Of a stretch of 64,000 bases of DNA, positions 1 through 12,052 are shown in pieces. Numbering within the stretch: the stretch's first letter is position 1; each line of letters begins with the position of its first letter. A program made the translations under genes and the position numbers. The notes beneath the pieces are model-generated. The model did no database searches. It saw nothing but the letters and a program-made list of their open reading frames with translations, and was not told where the DNA came from. Location: contig QPFY01000016.1 in the NCBI GenBank assembly GCA_003665825.1, positions 310,001 through 374,000 on the forward strand. The letters are read 5' to 3'. Source of the DNA: Microbotryum silenes-acaulis (Eukaryota > Basidiomycota > Microbotryomycetes > Microbotryales > Microbotryaceae).

Positions 1-495
1 AAGCCCTCAACCAGGGAAACGATTTTCTGAAAGAACGTGTCGCCGGCATAACTCGTTAGAGCTTTCATGAACCGACGGTGGTAATCCTCGTCCTGATTCA
101 AAACTTCTTCGGAAGCTTCCTCGAGACGTGCCGCTTGGGCTTTCGCTGCTCGGTTCCCCGACACCTGTCTCGTCGTCTTCGTGTTTTCTGTGGGTCGCTC
201 AATGTCTCTGCTTTTACCCTTGGCTTTCGCCGACGTCTTCATTGCACCAAGTGTGCGATCGAGCAACAAAGGTGCGTCGTCCCGCTCGGTGTTGAAATCA
301 TCCAGTCTGGTGTCGTCCACGTTTCCATCAGCAATATTGTCGTCCTCGTACTGTCCGCAACATAATCGCATTCGCCATCGATATGTCGGATCGTGACGTC
401 AAAACTGCGACATAAACGCATACGCTCGCGCCTGCTGGTCATTCATCTTTTTGGTTGTCAAGAACCCCTCCAAAAAACTGGTTTTTGTTGTTTTG

Positions 496-544
496 TATCA
501 AGCCTGATTAGATTTCACATATTCGGTTATCTACGCAAAATCAA
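496..544 (+). repeat. 49-bp dispersed repeat, copy A
   Basis: This 49-base stretch is identical, in reverse complement, to 60883-60931, which lies inside the Mutator-like element near the right end of the window. Here it sits in the AT-rich insert that interrupts the gypsy remnant. It is AT-rich and non-coding. It probably marks a fragment of the same transposon family, but neither element terminus is recognisable here. Confidence 0.9.
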
Positions 545-550
545 ATCCGT

Positions 551-682
551 GTTGGAATCAACAATGATTCCGAAAATGACCTACTAAGCTTTTCCAATTA
601 ATGGAAGCGACCCAAGTTCGACTCCTGGTCCAGCCGTTCTCATCTTTTGTTGATCATTTTCGGAATCATTGTTGATTCCAAC
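551..682. repeat. Perfect 29-bp inverted repeat (551-579 and 654-682) with a 74-bp loop
   Basis: Bases 551-579 are the exact reverse complement of 654-682. Each arm also contains its own small hairpin (GGAATCA, 4-nt loop, TGATTCC). The pair lies within the insert that breaks the gypsy remnant and directly follows the 49-bp dispersed repeat. The loop carries GTTCGACTCC, close to a Pol III B box, but no tRNA fold is evident. A small inverted-repeat element or the ends of a deleted one is possible. Confidence 0.85.
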
Positions 683-954
683 AATCCGAAAGGACGATCA
701 CTCTGCGTGCAACCAGGATGCTCTTATACTTGGGAACCCTCATAGATCGCCAGCAGTTCAATCTGATGAACGGGATAGCTCAACTGTGCTCCTGTCAGCT
801 TTCTTGAGTGACAATAAACGGCTGCGCATTCCACCAATTCTCGGCGTACAGAACGCACGCCGACGTCAACCAATGCGGGAGTGGAGCACCGAAATTCTGA
901 AAGTCCGTCATCGCAATTTTTACCTTGTTGACGAACGCCTTGAACGGAATACAC

Positions 955-1286
955 CCAGTGTAGGAATCTTGACTATAACAGTAGCCTTTGTGGGCGGTTG
1001 GGTAGCCACCCGGACAGCGGAGGACTCCCCTTTTGAGTGTTGCATGCGAAGTAGTTCATTATTCGTGATTGTCATAATATTCTTTTCCATGGGTGATAAT
1101 AAGTGTCCGGATGTTCAGCCCCAACCAAAAAATCCCAATCAACTGCTGAACGTGAACGGAGGACTGAGCCAACTCTCCCAACTCGACTCGACTTTCGGAT
1201 CGGCTGTCGTCTTGAGCGTGCTGCCAAACGAGAAGGAGCGTGTCTGAGTTAGTCTCTGAGCATCCTCTCCGGTTCAAGTAAAAAGC
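955..1286. other. Intergenic, no gene seen
   Basis: This lies between the gypsy remnant and the 3' end of the subtilase. Open frames here are short and show no recognisable motif. It holds the 3' flank of the subtilase and probably more decayed gypsy reverse transcriptase sequence on the minus strand. Confidence 0.5.
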
Positions 1287-4200
1287 TTACCGAAGCAAAA
1301 GCCTGTACGGGGTGGCGGTGTCGGCCTCGGCAAAAACGCCACTGGTCGGTGTCGTTTGGTACTGACCCGTGAAGCTGATTTGCTGGTCAGAGAACCCGAG
1401 TCCAGTTCCCGACTCGATGGCCCAGTCCCGGGGTTGGTTCTGACTACTGCTGACACGACCGACAATCGAGGTCGATGCATAGGACTGCACAGCTCGCGTG
1501 ATCAAGCCCGAGCGAGCGAGGATGTGGCTGTCTTCGGACGCGTCGACTTCGAGCGACTCGAACTCTTGCTCGTAGTCACTCGAGAGCGATCGGCGCTTGA
1601 GGTTCGCGTTGTTGCTGGGCAAGACCGTCGGTTTGAACGTCGTGTTGGCAAAGACCAGGTCGACGTTGTAGGCTCGGGTCGCCTCTGCGGGGTGGTGCGT
1701 GAAAAAACTGTCAGCAATGGCTCTACATGACTGCGCGACAAGAATTACTTACGAGCAAGTCGGAAGTACAGGGTGAGACCGTTGGCGATAGGGTAGTCCT
1801 TGACCTTGTTCGCTGTTTGAGCCTCACTACCATCGGTAATGAAGGGGTACTTGAGGCCGGACTGGTAATTGTCGGCGTAGGTCGACGTCTTGTCGAGGAT
1901 CTGCATGTCGCTCATGTTGCCGGCCATGCCAAAGTACGGGATCTGGAATTTTTGTTTCGCGGGATCGTCGGCGGTGATGGTGATGAAACCACTGTACATC
2001 GGGTACAAGGACAAGTACCGCTGTACGAACTTGGGTGCCTGGAACGTGATGCGAACGGTCGACGTCTGCCCCGCGGGAATCGTGATGCGTCCCGGTCGGA
2101 ACGAGACACCTGCCGCTGTCTCCTCCGTAATCGCAGCAGGGCTCAACGAAGGGAGGTTCGAGCGAGCGGTGTCGTACGTGGCCCGGACCTGTGCGGGTGT
2201 GTTGACGTAGCGATACGTGACGGCTTTGGAGTTCTTGTTGGTGATCGTAATCGTTTGCGTGGTGTTGAAGTGGGCGGTGTCGTTGAGCATGAGCTCGAAA
2301 GGCGAGATGAACGACTTGACGGCGTAGGCCTGATCGACCTGGATCAGCCCTCCTCCTTGCAGGAGCGTGGTTGTCAGAGGCTGCGATCCCTTGCGGCTGA
2401 CAGGGACGACGTTGGCCGTCGAGGCGAACAAGAAACGAATTTGCTCAGGCGTAAGCTTGTCGGACTTGCGAGCCGACAGAAGCAACGCTGCCGATCCGGC
2501 GGCAAAAGGGGTCGCCATTGAGGTCCCACTCAGGACGCCGACCGTGCCTAGAACGATGGGGAACGTGCTGAGGATGTTGCCACCGGGTGCGGCGAAACTT
2601 GGCTGGCCGTACATGTCGTTGGTCGGCCCGAAGTTGCTAAAGGTGCTGATTTGGCCACCGGTCTGAGTGTCGGCAGCGCCCGAAACAAGTTTGCTGTTGC
2701 TCGGGAAGGCGACACTGGGGCCCTTCTTCTTTTGAGCGAGGTAGTACTTGAGCAGCAAAAGACCATCCTCGCGTCGCAGACCGGCGACAGCGGTCAGGCC
2801 CGTGTTGTCGGCACCAAAGTAAGGCAGCGTCGCGCCGGTCGCAGAGTTGTAGATCATAGCAAAGCGAGCGCCCTTGTCGGCGGCGTACCCCATCTTGGTC
2901 GCAAAGTTGCACGTTCCTCGTTGCATGATGACGAGATAGTTGCGAAGATCCGGCGTCGACGAGGGCAGAGGGTTGCACGCATCGTCGAGTGCATTCGTAT
3001 CAGTTGAAGTGAAGTAAACTTTAAGCGTCGACGAGGTGCTAAACGCGTTGGCGGCGAGGTAAGGCATTTTGGGGTAACCTCCCGTCTTGAAGACCATGTC
3101 GTACGCAGGCAAGTTGGCGACATCGACCGAAGCGACGGCTACTCCGGTCCTGGAAGCGGCTGGGAACTCGGCAAAGAACATGCCCTCGGATTGTTCGTTA
3201 CCGGCCGCACTCATTGTCACGATACCCTTGGCGTTGAGCCTTTCGACCAGTGCTTGCGTTGGCGAACTATCGAGCCACCCGACGGGCCCGCCGAGACTCA
3301 TGTTGATGACATCGGCCCTGTCCTCGGCGGCCTTGAGCAACGCTTCGACGATCGTATCCTCGCCCGTGTTGCCAGAGCAACTAAAAACGCGGTACATGCC
3401 AATCGTTGCCTGGGGTGCGACACCGGTGAAGCCGTACGAGTTGGCATTGGCGCCGATGATGCCCGTCACTGAGTGGCGAATAGCGTCGTACTTGGAAAAG
3501 TCAGCTTTTGCTCAATCTGGCCACTGTATTAGGCAGCTGCTGACTGACCATGGGTACCATGATCGGAGCAGTTGGTGTACGGGTCTGGTCCAGTTGTCGT
3601 CTCGTCATAATCGCCGACGAAAGCATACCCGAACGCGACCTTGCAGCCTTTGCCGAAGCAGCCGCCCAAGATGGGGTTCTTGTAATCAACACCCGTGTCC
3701 AAGATGGCGACCCTGATACCGGAGCCGAGGAAGCCCTTGCCGTGCATGACGTCAACACCCGTCATTTGGTGGGGGGACCATGTGTCATCCGTGTATGCGT
3801 CGCGACGACTGAGTACCTTGCCTCGAGCCGAAATGTCGGTCGCCGAAGTGCCGCGACTCGTCTTGCCCTTGGCTTCGCTGGTGGTGTAGGTGACGGGTCG
3901 AGGGATACTTCGGACAGGCCAGACTTTCTGTGAAGGGAGCGATAATCAAAATTCCTTGTTTAGAGACCATATGATGTCGTTGCATCGAAAGTCATTCACG
4001 AAATCCGAACTCACGGTGACCCCGGGGACGGCCAAAAGATCAGCGGCGGTGGTGTTTTCCGGCACGACGATACTGGCTCCCGTGAGCAGACCAGGCGACT
4101 GGTACGTTTTTCTGGTCTTGGCGTCGATTCCAACATCGTTGATCTTGTTGATGACTCCCGCGATGACCTGTTGGTCATTATGAGCAAGAGGTATACGATC

Positions 4201-4522
4201 AGCGTCCAAGTCAACCAAGCCGCGCGCCGAGCACTAGCCCAGTCCACCCATTCCTCGCGCTCGAGGTCCGGATCCGGCGATGGTTCGCCACTCGTCTTGA
4301 CCTTCGCGAGAGCAGCAACACAAGCAAGAAGGCACTGACCTCATCCGCACGCTTCCCAAGCGAGCTGCTACTCGAACTCGAGACGGCGACGATAAATCGA
4401 CCGGGGATGATCTGGGCTCCGGAGCCTTCGATCAACTTGAATGCCGAGGTGATGGAGGCGAGCGAGCACACGATCGCGGTGGCGAGCGCCATTGACGCCC
4501 TCTTAGAGTCGCGGGAGAACAT
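1287..4522 (-). CDS. Secreted subtilisin-like serine protease (S8 family, PA-domain type)
   Basis: Extracellular endopeptidase precursor of roughly 850 residues in about six exons. The ATG at 4522 opens a signal peptide (MFSRDSKRASMALATAIVCS), followed by an inhibitor-I9-like propeptide. The catalytic triad is visible: Asp in ILDTGVDY (about 3698), His in DHGTHG (about 3560) and Ser in SGTSMATP (about 2520). A PA insert (RGTCNFATKMGYAADKGA) lies between His and Ser, and an Fn3-like region follows the catalytic domain, as in Vpr/C5a-peptidase type subtilases. An intron at about 3546-3470 splits HGTHG and joins cleanly to VTGIIGAN. The last intron (about 1753-1691) leads to a C-terminal exon ending in TAA at 1287. 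Family assignment is firm; substrate is unknown. Exact 5' exon junctions (near 4340-4236 and 3960-3915) are less certain. Confidence 0.9.
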
Positions 4523-5629
4523 GGCGCGTCAATATGAAAGAACGAGCCGAGAAAGTTATGGAAATTTGAAAGCGTGAAGGAGAGATGTTAACGATAATCG
4601 GGATCTGGAAGGGTGTGATCGACTTTGTCGGAGGCGCGCCGCGACGCGACTGAACAAGGTCGAGGGAGATCGAGAAGTTGCCGGGGTGTTGAAGGAACGA
4701 CGAGCGACGGCGCAGACTTGATGAAGGAGTGACTCGGTGAGGAGGAGAAAATAGAAGCGAGTTCTATGTACAAAGTCGGATACCTGACTGCGGGTCGAGC
4801 ACGGAATCAAGACAAGGGAGATGGGGCAAACACGAGGGGGAGTTAGTGTGCGACGCAGCGCGAAGTGAGCCTAGGCCGACCCATACCGGAGACCGCGCGC
4901 CGCGTGCGCCAACGTGCGCCTGCGCCGCGTCTTGTCTCGCGATCAACTTGGCTCGCAAGCCCGCCCTAGCCCGCCCACCACAAGGTCGCACGACAGGTGC
5001 GAGAATGTTGGCCAATCACTCCGACAGTCTTCTCTGAGTCACCTCCGAGTCACCTCCGGCCCCGCCGCAGATCACACCTTCCTAGATTTGTGTAGTCTTG
5101 TCAGGCTGAATGAACCAAACCTGAGAGTTCCGAGGATGGGTAGCTCGGAGTCAAAACGTCGAAAATAGAGCCAGAGCAGACTGTTCCACCTTCGTCGAAA
5201 AGGTGCCGAATTTTGCCCGTCAGCTCCTCGGTTGAACCTGTCGGCCCCTTTCCAGGACTACACGCCTTATTTGTACCCGATCTCTGAGTTGGTTCACGCA
5301 TTCACATACCATATTTCGTGTACACTTTGTCGCTCCCAATGTGCCAGCGGGAAAAACAACGAAAGAGCTTGTTTCAAGTCCGATTTAGTCCTCTTCGAGC
5401 CCGCCGTCGGCTCGTCGACTGTGCGAACGTGACGACTCGCGCGACACGTGCGACACCACAGGGGTGCGCAGTCAAATTTTTGATCACCTAGGCATCTATC
5501 TGGGACGCATCGAAGGTCCTGCATCGAGTGCATTGTGGGAATCGTACAAAACTAACCTAGCTGTATCAGGCACTAATCTACCTATCGCGCAGCTTATGAT
5601 GCGACAATGAAAACGGCACCTCAAGGTTT
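4523..5629. other. Intergenic, subtilase promoter side, no gene seen
   Basis: This is 1.1 kb between the 5' end of the subtilase and the 3' end of the senescence-domain gene. Open frames on both strands are short, and I recognise no domain. It should contain the subtilase 5' UTR and promoter. No long repeat is visible. Confidence 0.5.
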
Positions 5630-7109
5630 TTACGCCCTTCTCACCTCTTCTTCACCCTGCTCGTCCCCGCCCCCATCCCCATTCGCACTTCGATCAGCCT
5701 CAACAGCGGCCTTGACGGCCATGCCCCCCAATAGAGCAACCGAGGTTTTGACGACAACATCTGAAGCCGTCCCGCCAATGTTGGCTGCGGTTTGGCTCGC
5801 CTTCTCGACGACTTCTCCCGCGTCGGACCCCTTCGAGTGAGTAACGGCATCTTGCGCGGCTTGGGAGGTGTGCGATGCGAGAGTGGTGGACCTGAACATG
5901 TCGTCTCCAGTAAGTATCGTTGAATATATCGCAAGAGATGAGTGTGCGAGCTCACCCGTCTGCCACCCCACTAGCAATAGACCCCACAGCCGTTTTCGTT
6001 TTCTCCCAGGCTGACATGTCCGGCCTCCCTTCGGTCCCCTCTACCATCTCCATCTCCCCCTTTCTACCAACGGGTATTCGCTTGCCCAATTTTTCCCCTA
6101 GCCAAACACTTCCCTGCTGTATGTATTCCGTCAACTTGTTGCTGACATCCCGGACACCCTGACTAGCACCCTCGACGCCTCCCACAAAGTTCTTCGTCCG
6201 TTCGCCCAGCTGAACCCCCTCCCCCGGCTTGACAGCTTCAGAGCCCTCGATCCGTACTCGAGTTCTTTCATCAATTGATTGAGCGATCCCACCCAAACTC
6301 GCACGCGTCGATTGGCCAATGTCATCGGCGGCCGAGAGCATCATCGAATCGGTCAAGAGACCCAACTCGACGAGCGCCTGCTCGAACGAATCCCGTAATT
6401 TGAGGAAGAGGGTTTGATTCTCCTCGTCGACAGGTTTTGATTCATCTGTAAGAGTTGTATCCTGCGAGCTGGATCGGGGGAAAGCTTCGGCGGTCGTTGA
6501 TGGAAGGGTGAGTCGGATCCAGCCCGTCGCAGAGGATGCAGTGTCTGCCTCTGCTCCGGCCAGTGAAGGTTTGAAGAGATACGAGTAGGGGTCGTTCGTC
6601 GTTCCAAAGGGGGTGTCTGTAGTATCAAAATGTATCAGTTGTGCTCGTCTCAGACTTGTCGATGCACCCATGGACCGCGCCAGCAACGCTCCGATGTGGG
6701 GCTCCCCAGCTAAGACGCCGGCCGACAGGCTCGAGACGATGGACCGTCTCTGGATCATGACGTCGTTGTCGAGGCTCCTCCGACGGACGCAGGTCGGACA
6801 CTCCCCAACGCGGTGCGGCTCATCAGCCCACATGTATCTAGGGTTCAACTCACTCTTGGACAACGGGAAGGCCAATTCCGCTACTTTCAAGACGACTATG
6901 ACCTCATCCCCCTTTGTCGTCGTCGTCGCATCACTCGCTGAGCCGTTATCGCCTGAAGCCGATTCGTCGATCGAGGTCGAGGAGGCTGCGCCAGGGGCTG
7001 GTGGTGCGGCGATGAGAGCTAAAGGACCTACTTCACCCAAAGCAAGAGTCTGTTCTCCTACGAGATGTTCCAGTTTGCATGGTAAGGGAATGCTGAGAAG
7101 GGTGGACAT
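5630..7109 (-). CDS. Senescence/spartin-associated domain protein
   Basis: Protein of about 475 residues in two exons. The first in-frame ATG is at 7109 (MSTLLSIPLPCKLEHLVGEQ); a longer reading needs a non-ATG start. The N-terminal half contains a CPTCVRRR cluster and acidic/Ser-rich stretches. The C-terminal half resembles the senescence domain of spartin-like proteins: alanine/glycine/serine-rich amphipathic repeats such as VGGVEGASQGVRDVSNKLTEY, ending SALLGGMAVKAAVEADRS-like sequence. An intron at about 5960-5909 joins SIASGVADG to DDMFRSTTLASHTSQAA. Family members act at lipid droplets or endosomal membranes in plants and animals; the fungal role is inference. The assignment is by pattern, not alignment. 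Confidence 0.6.
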
Positions 7110-7303
7110 GGTCGTGTCGATCGGGGTGTGGGGTGAGGAACGTCCCAAAGAGGCCGAGGCGCGCGTGCCTTCGCTCTCTCAAGTCGCGTGAGCGAGCCAC
7201 TATAATGTGTTAGTGATTCACGGCTTGGTCGCCACCACGTCGGTTAAGCGTGCTAATCACTTGCTTCAAGATCAGGTCAATATTTCAACCCCTTAATTCT
7301 CAT

Positions 7304-8503
7304 CTAGAGATCCGACAACATGGGCTCAACCGCTTCCCAATACCCCTGGGAGACCTTTTCCCGAATCTCCTCCTTGGTTAACCAAGCGAAATCAACCAGT
7401 CCTTCCTTCTTGTTCGGTACAGCCTGCCCTCTCACGATCCTCATGGGGAGGAAGAAGACCTGAGGAGAAGAGACCGTCCGAAAGTCAGCCCATCGAGCGA
7501 ATGGTAGCGTTCGGAATGCAATCTTCTCACCCTAGCTTCTGTGTGCTCCGGCTTCTTTTTAAGATGTTCCTTGGGGAATGGGTACGAGTACGCCCCGGCA
7601 GGTACTTTACCGATGGGCCATACGTCCATGTTGGGTCCGGTCTCTTCGATCAGTTCCCTCTGAGCAGCTTCGAGCAGAGATTCGTCGCCTTCGACACCAC
7701 CTTGGGCTGTTTCAGCGAAGGCAGTGTCAGTACGCACACCGTGTCCGCATTCCGATAAAAAGGATTGTCGTCATCACTTACGGAACTGCCAAGCATGGGT
7801 CTTTCGGTCCTTCTTGAGCAACATGTACAAAGTGCGGTCGCCCCTCCTCTCCAAACTTTTGAGATCCCCCTTCTCATCCGCTTCGGTGTGCCTCTGCACC
7901 AACTCGGCCGCTCCCTCGACCTGTTCTCCCGCGAGTTCGAAATCCCTCATCGGGTCCTCGAGACCGGTGTCGACCGCGGTCGTGGCTTGGTCGTAGGCGG
8001 AGAAGGACTTTTCGGTCGTCGAGTTGGGCTTGAAGAACCACGACGTCGAGACGGAGACGGGTTTGGCCAACGCGCGCGCGATGCGACGTTGGTAGGCGTA
8101 GTAGGTTCGTTCAAAGGGAGCCAGGGAAGGCAGGAGCAGAGGTGGCCGGGAGATGAGCGCGGCGGCGACAATGCGCGGCGACGACGACGACGACGACGAG
8201 GTCGAGGAAGAAGACGAGGAGGGAGTCGAGGCAGTTCCGGTCGAGTCGGAGGTGGATGTTTCAAAGGCAGAAGAGGTCTTGGCAGAAGTTGAGGCTAGTC
8301 GAGTTTGGAGTTGGACTGTAGGGCCCGCGAGGCGTGTCAATGATGAGATCACAGCTGGCGGGCAACACGACACGGGAGAGGCGCCGAGTGGGAAAAAAAG
8401 ACCGAGTGGGCAAGAGAGTTGCGAGTGGGCGGGTGTACTGACCTGGGCGTATGCATGAACATGTGATTTGATGCAGTGTCCTCGAGGCGGCTGGCCGTGA
8501 CAT
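7304..8503 (-). CDS. Mitochondrial large-subunit ribosomal protein mL46, Nudix fold (MRPL17 type)
   Basis: Component of the mitochondrial ribosome large subunit. Four exons. Exon 1 (8503-8443) encodes a presequence-like start (MSRPAASRTLHQITCSCIRP), ends at a CAG/GTCAGT donor, and joins to VISSLTRLAG. The body has the mL46 landmarks: APFERTYYAYQRRIARALAKP, then RTLYMLLKKDRKTHAWQFPQ, where an intron (about 7779-7700) sits inside QFP. The Nudix box is intact: G, five residues, E, seven residues, REL, I, EE, T, G (GGVEGDESLLEAAQRELIEE). In family members I know this motif is usually degenerate. An Asp/Ser-rich tract follows the presequence. The last exon ends SQGYWEAVEPMLSDL, stop at 7304. An active mitochondrial Nudix hydrolase is the alternative. 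The start lies 306 bp from COQ5, divergently. Confidence 0.8.
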
Positions 8504-10078
<1,575 letters not shown>

Positions 10079-10292
10079 AGGGGTATGGAAGCGAGGCAGG
10101 ACAAAGCGCCGGGAAGGTCTTGGTCTCTAGGTAGGGAGACAGTTGTCTGGTCACAGTCACTCCGAGCCGCGGATAGCATAGATAGATTTGTTGCAAAGCT
10201 TGGATCATTTGCAATCAGCACAGCAAGAGAGGGCTATGTACAGCTATGTAGTTAATTTGAAACATATATACACATCAGGTAAAGACCCGCAT

Positions 10293-11024
10293 TCAGAGCT
10301 CGACCTTGGAACCATCAGCCACATCGCGATGCTCCTGGGACAAGTTCGTCATCCCCTCATGAGTCATGTGCTCCTCGAACAAACCCTCCTTCCTCAACCT
10401 CGATCGCTCAGCGACGTTCTCCTGCTGTTGAATCGCCTTGGCGCGCAAACCGTCCTCCATCCCGACGCCGTTGTTACCGTTCGCCTTGACTTGCAACGTC
10501 GTATCCGGTGACCACAATTTTTGTAGGATCGGGGTGTCGGTCTCATGGTGTTGAGTTGAAGAGGCACCGTGGTGAGCGGGGTGTTCGAGAGGTCGGGTTT
10601 CGGTCGATTGACCGGGGTCTGTAATCGGTTGCGATGTACGGGGTTGAAGAGACGCGGGAAAAGGGGTGCGCCGAAGCGTTGACAACGACGATCGATTCGC
10701 CGCGGGTGTGCAGTGGCGGTGGTGATGTATGAACAAGCGAGCGTACGGAGGAGTATCGATACAAAGAAGTATATGAACAAAAGGCAAAAGGCAAATGTGG
10801 TGTAAGAGGGTAGACGAGATCAATCTTGATCAGTTTCATGGGCTCCCAAAATGGGTGGCTCGATCTTGAAATGACCCTCCGCCACTTCCCCCCACACGAG
10901 CAGAGGAGCGTCATCGACTCGACTGCCCGATCCGATGTGTCGAGGGGGAGCAGTGGATTGTCGTGTGCAGTGACTTACGAGCCAAAGAGTTGACGGCGTC
11001 TTTGAGAGATTCAACAAGTGTCAT
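10293..11024 (-). CDS. Hypothetical small protein, exon structure unresolved
   Basis: I do not recognise this gene. The best-supported part is the 3' end: an open frame from about 10650 to 10293 ending MEDGLRAKAIQQQENVAERS and EHRDVADGSKVEL, strongly charged and probably alpha-helical. A likely first exon starts at ATG 11024 (MTLVESLKDAVNSLA) and ends at a good GTAAGT donor near 10979. After it, one acceptor gives DDAPLLVWGEVAEGHFKIEP and ends in a stop at about 10823. Another frame stays open longer but is low-complexity. I could not join the two parts in one frame with strong splice sites, so these may be two small genes. Convergent with COQ5. Confidence 0.35.
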
Positions 11025-12052
11025 GTCGGAGTTGGAGTTGAGAGCGCTTTGCGGTTGTAGTCGAAAGTACTAGTGTGGACTCAAAAGAGGTGGAGGCAGG
11101 GAACATTTTGACGACGACGACGATCATCGCAGTGCGATAACATGGGTGATGAAGAGGAGGCTTGAGTCAGTGATCCAGTTCAGGTGGCTGTTTGGAAAAC
11201 AAATTATGCCCTCACAGTATTCACAAGCTGGTACCAAGATGGGCGAGTTGTCGCGGATGTGGGGAGGGGAAGGAGCAAGAAACGGCCGACAAGCGCGTTC
11301 GACACGTGGCACGAGGCTTGCAAGTCTTGTGATTTCTCGATCTCTGGCGCCCCACATGTCATCATGACCCCACCCACAGGCTTCTCATCTGCGTGAATTA
11401 AGAGCCGCAGCGAAAGGCGCTAAATTGAGTCCAGCCGGCAGGAGCAGCGCCCGGCGGTGGGCGGATGACGTCGACGTTGATCGAGCGAAACTCCGAGTCG
11501 CTGTGATTGGCCCGATGCGTGCCGACGGTGGAGCACTTGATCGAGATTTATCACGTAGTGACCTAGCGAAGACAGTTCTAGTAGTTCCAGTTCTTTGTAT
11601 CTAACACTGCGTTTAATGGTGAGCCTGCCGAAAAGCGCCGATGAAGATGGTGCCTGCCCGGCGACTACTGTCCCTTCCGCTCTACGCTTGGCGTCGAGGG
11701 GAAAAATTGCCGAGGTCCGAGCTCAACGAAGCGTCGCCTGTCTTGCAGACAAAGAACCCTTGCTCTCGGCCTCGAACGCAGGAAAAAATAATTTGAACGG
11801 TGCCGAACCCGTGTCTCGATCGGCGCTTTCAACGTAAAGACTGTTTGCCCGGGGGCTCTCAGGCTCGTGCTTGTGGTCGTGCAAATGTGAAATTTACTGC
11901 AATAGATATGGAGTACTAATGATGTCTATAGAGGCCAGAAACCGGGGCAAGGCACAACATATGATAATAGTGGATCTGTTACAAGAGGAAAACCAGCCGC
12001 CCCCCTATGCGACGTGGTCGTGATCGTGAGTGAACGTGAGGCCGAGGGACTT
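11025..12052. other. Intergenic, no gene seen
   Basis: About 1 kb between the hypothetical gene and the 3' end of the nitrate transporter. Only short open frames without motifs are present. A CGACGACGACG tract lies near 11111. Likely holds the hypothetical gene's promoter and the transporter's 3' UTR. Confidence 0.5.

Larger units (their letters stand above)
1..954 (-). mobile_element. Ty3/gypsy retrotransposon pol remnant (RNase H to integrase linker), runs off left edge
   Basis: Minus-strand reading at 954-724 contains a segment typical of the RNase H part of gypsy reverse transcriptase (SRKLTGAQLSYPVHQIELLA). A second stretch at about 442-350 reads FDVTIRHIDGECDYVADS, the usual end of that domain just before the linker to integrase. 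From about 355 to 1 a shifted frame stays open (about 115 residues, charged, reading toward the left edge), as expected for the linker. The roughly 180 bp normally found between the first two segments is replaced by about 280 bp of unrelated AT-rich repeat sequence (about 450-720). Stops and at least one frame change mark it as decayed. No LTR is visible inside the window. Confidence 0.7.

Noticed and set aside
600..650. B-box-like GTTCGACTCC suggesting a tRNA gene
   Set aside because: No matching acceptor, D-arm or anticodon arm could be paired upstream, so a tRNA call is not supported.
669..1247. 192-codon plus-strand ORF
   Set aside because: It is the antisense of the gypsy pol remnant in its first half and has no domain or homology pattern of its own.
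1727..2521. 264-codon plus-strand ORF
   Set aside because: Antisense shadow of the subtilase coding region; Arg/Gly/Val-rich composition typical of reverse-strand reading in GC-rich genes.
8175..8235. GACGAC/GAGGAAGAC microsatellite-like tract
   Set aside because: Lies within the mL46 coding exon and encodes its Ser-rich linker; not a separate repeat element.
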